Shown in pieces: positions 62,052 to 64,000 of a stretch of 64,000 bases of DNA (the stretch's first letter is position 1; each line of letters opens with the position of its first letter). Source of the stretch: Nonomuraea solani (lineage in GTDB: Bacteria > Actinomycetota > Actinomycetes > Streptosporangiales > Streptosporangiaceae); assembly GCF_900108335.1 (NCBI RefSeq), contig NZ_FNVT01000011.1, positions 82,218-146,217 on the forward strand, written 5' to 3'. A model generated the notes under the pieces. It was not told the origin of the DNA. It worked only from the letters and a program-made list of their open reading frames with translations, and did no database searches. A program made the translations under genes and the position numbers.

Positions 62052-63155
62052 GTGAAGAGAGCGATCACCATCGGAGTCGCGGCCGCGCTGACGGCCGTGT
62101 CGGCCGCCGCACCGGCCGTCGCCGCCGGGTACGACGACTGGATCCTGCCGTCGTGCGGCACGGTGACCGGCGACGGGACGGTGACGTACACGCGGACCGA
62201 GGGCGAGAAGATCACGCCGACCAGCAACCGGCTGCGCCCGGTCGTCTACACCACCGGGCTGGTCGCCCTCGACAGCCCGGGCACGTTGCTGTCCATCGCC
62301 AACGGCCGGCTTTCGTCCTCGACGGACACCGGCTGCACGTGGCGGCAGATCGGCCAGGTCAGCGGGTCGCACACCGAGCTCGTCCCGGCCTCAGGCGGCG
62401 GCGCGTACGCCTGGGACCGGGACGGCAACCTCTCGCTCGCCAGGACCACCGGCGGCGTCACCCCGCTCACCTCTCCGGCGAGCGAGGTGGCGGGGATCGG
62501 CGTCGACCGGAACCAGGGTGAGCGCCTGCGGGCGGCCGACGGCGACGGGCAGTTGCACGAGTCGACGGACGGCGGCCGCACCTGGAAGCCCATCGGGGTG
62601 CCCGCCTGGCCGCAGAGCGAGCTGCTCATGGTGTACACCGCCGTGTTCGACCCGAAGGACCTCGACCACGTGGTGCTCGGCTCGGCGGGTGACTCGCGCG
62701 TCACCTTCGACGGCGGCCGTACGTGGACGGTGGCCACCGGGATGAGCTCCGGCGGCAAGGTCAACGTGTTCAGCGCCACGATCTCCCCGGTCGTCGGCAA
62801 CCTGGTGTGGGCGATGGGCCTGAACCTCTCCGAACTGGACGCGGGCGCGCCGTCGGACGGCCGGCACATCTACATGTCCACCGACGGTGGCCGCAGCTAC
62901 GTCCCCGTGGTGGACCAGAACAGCGACATCACGATCCCCAACGGCCCGCTGATGACCGCGCACCCGACGAACCCGACCGTGCTCTACTTCGTGTTCGGCA
63001 CCGGCTGGTCGGGCATCGGCACGGACATCTACCGGTACGACGGCCGCCAGAAGAAGGTCACCACCAACCACAACTCCTACGACCGGGTGACCTCCATCGC
63101 GTTCAACCCGGCGTCGCCGTCCGTGATGTACCTGGGCGTGGCCGAAGAGTCGTAA
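62052..63155 (+). CDS. Secreted BNR/Asp-box repeat protein (sialidase-like propeller)
   Basis: 367 residues from GTG 62052, with GGAAGAGG upstream; the open frame to 61920 has no signal peptide and a poor start. Signal peptide to about residue 23 (AVAAGYDDW). Asp-box motifs repeat: STDTGCTWRQIG, STDGGRTWKPIG, TFDGGRTWTVATG, STDGGRSYVPVV, marking a beta-propeller. Catalytic residues of true sialidases cannot be seen, so it may be a lectin, a glycan-binding protein or a hydrolase of another type. Divergent from the TrmB/LuxR-type regulator with a shared inverted repeat. Confidence 0.82.
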   Translation: MKRAITIGVAAALTAVSAAAPAVAAGYDDWILPSCGTVTGDGTVTYTRTEGEKITPTSNRLRPVVYTTGLVALDSPGTLLSIANGRLSSSTDTGCTWRQIGQVSGSHTELVPASGGGAYAWDRDGNLSLARTTGGVTPLTSPASEVAGIGVDRNQGERLRAADGDGQLHESTDGGRTWKPIGVPAWPQSELLMVYTAVFDPKDLDHVVLGSAGDSRVTFDGGRTWTVATGMSSGGKVNVFSATISPVVGNLVWAMGLNLSELDAGAPSDGRHIYMSTDGGRSYVPVVDQNSDITIPNGPLMTAHPTNPTVLYFVFGTGWSGIGTDIYRYDGRQKKVTTNHNSYDRVTSIAFNPASPSVMYLGVAEES

Positions 63156-63196
63156 TTCGATGGCGTACGCCGCACAGACCCACCTACCGTGACCCG

Positions 63197-64000
63197 GTGA
63201 TCTACGAGCACCCGCTGGCCTACGTCCTGGCCCTCGAAGGCATGGCCCTCATGCGGTCGTTCACCGGCGAGCACGACCGCGCGTTCGTCGAAGCCCGTCT
63301 CGCCGAGATCCGCCGGCTCCTCGACGACGAAACGCTGGCGAACGCGGCCCGGGAGGTCGCCCGGGTGAGCACGGTGGACGGCTACCGGATCTGGTCGCGC
63401 ACGTACGACGACGCCAACTCGACGTTCGCCATCGACGAACCGCTCATCGAGGACATCGTGGGCGGGCTGCCGGCGGGGGTGGCCCTCGACGCCGCCTGCG
63501 GCACCGGCCGGATCGCGGCCCTGCTCGCCGGGCGCGGGCACCGGATCCTGGGCGTGGACAGCTCGCCCGACATGCTCGCCAAGGCACGTGAACGGGTGCC
63601 GGACGGCGACTTCCGGCCCGGCGACCTGACCCGCCTGCCCTTCCCCGACGGCAGCACCGACCTGGTCGTCTGTTCGCTGGCGCTGACGCACGCGCCCTCG
63701 CTGGAGCCGGTCATGGCCGAGTTCGCCAGGGTGCTGCGGCCGGGCGGGCACGTGGTGATCTCCGACATCCATCCCGAGGGCGTGGCCCGGGGCATCGTGC
63801 CGCCCGTCCGCCTTCCCGACGGCAGGCCCGGCCGGGTGGCCACCTACCAGCACCGCATCGGTGACTACGTACGGGCCGCTCTGCGCGCGAACCTGCGGGT
63901 CCGCCGCTGTGAGGAGCCCCAGGCCGCCGACCCGGGCCCGCGCGAGCCGAGGCCCGCGTCCGTGGAGCCCTGGGACCTGTGGCCCTGGTGCCTGGCCGGC
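63197..64000 (+). CDS. SAM-dependent methyltransferase, cut by the window end
   Basis: At least 268 codons from GTG 63197, open to the last base. The class I methyltransferase core is clear: motif I LDAACGTGRIAALLAG, the acidic end of beta-2 in GVDSSPDMLAKA, motif II region FRPGDLTRLPFPDGSTDLVVCSLALTH, and LRPGGHVVISDIHPEG, which is the methyltransf_11/25 type. The first 70 residues form a helical cap (ALEGMALMRSFTGEHD). The substrate is not evident. It starts 41 bases after the BNR-repeat gene. Confidence 0.85.
   Translation, partial: MIYEHPLAYVLALEGMALMRSFTGEHDRAFVEARLAEIRRLLDDETLANAAREVARVSTVDGYRIWSRTYDDANSTFAIDEPLIEDIVGGLPAGVALDAACGTGRIAALLAGRGHRILGVDSSPDMLAKARERVPDGDFRPGDLTRLPFPDGSTDLVVCSLALTHAPSLEPVMAEFARVLRPGGHVVISDIHPEGVARGIVPPVRLPDGRPGRVATYQHRIGDYVRAALRANLRVRRCEEPQAADPGPREPRPASVEPWDLWPWCLAG

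Overview
The window is high-GC actinobacterial chromosome, most like Nonomuraea or a related Streptosporangiaceae genus. Genus is an inference from overall style: strong third-position GC, GTG starts, Tat-secreted carbohydrate enzymes, several receptor Ser/Thr kinases and a complete conservon. I found no rRNA, tRNA, CRISPR array, integrase or intact transposase.

Layout. 1-10.7 kb: end of an unknown gene, a secreted beta-helix protein behind a perfect LacI-type palindrome, a divergent P450/MarR pair around a four-copy repeat array, a broken secreted lipase, then a pectin module (PL26 exo-lyase plus PL11 rhamnogalacturonan lyase) with LacI-type operators on both sides of its promoter, and a second P450. 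10.7-20.5 kb: three receptor kinases of one design but with three different extracellular domains, mixed with a cold-shock gene that has a structured leader, a TetR gene and several small or membrane genes. 20.5-31.8 kb: one long minus-strand operon of overlapping genes (flavin reductase, glutathionyl-hydroquinone-reductase-like GST, four LLM monooxygenases, oligopeptide-type ABC transporter). Its leader encodes a 24-residue cysteine-containing peptide that appears to be translated from a leaderless transcript, so I read it as a cysteine-controlled organosulfur scavenging operon.

31.8-45 kb: MGH1/GH63-like glycosidase, a MalT/LuxR fragment, a secreted alpha/beta hydrolase, a RibD/DHFR-like reductase, an HtrA protease, a sugar isomerase plus PQQ-type sugar dehydrogenase pair, and a two-gene unit encoding a 97-residue protein and a metzincin-like protein without a signal peptide. 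45-49.4 kb: a gene-free stretch and then a conservon (cvnA-D). 49.4-64 kb: nucleotidyltransferase-like gene, a NarL-type two-component pair, a class C serine hydrolase, small secreted proteins, an Arg-rich 38-residue peptide, a trypsin-like protease, an M20 peptidase, a TetR/PH-domain unit sharing an operator, a peptidoglycan-binding protein with a phage-like motif, a TrmB/LuxR-type regulator, a BNR-repeat secreted protein and the start of a methyltransferase.

A recurrent theme is loss of internal gene segments: the lipase at 4.1-4.8 kb, the possible Rossmann remnant near 16.3 kb, the MalT-like fragment at 34.6 kb and the PH-domain gene at 57.4 kb all look shortened. The best leads are the leader-peptide sulfur operon, the repeat array between the P450 and MarR genes, the atypical P450, and the metzincin-like pair.
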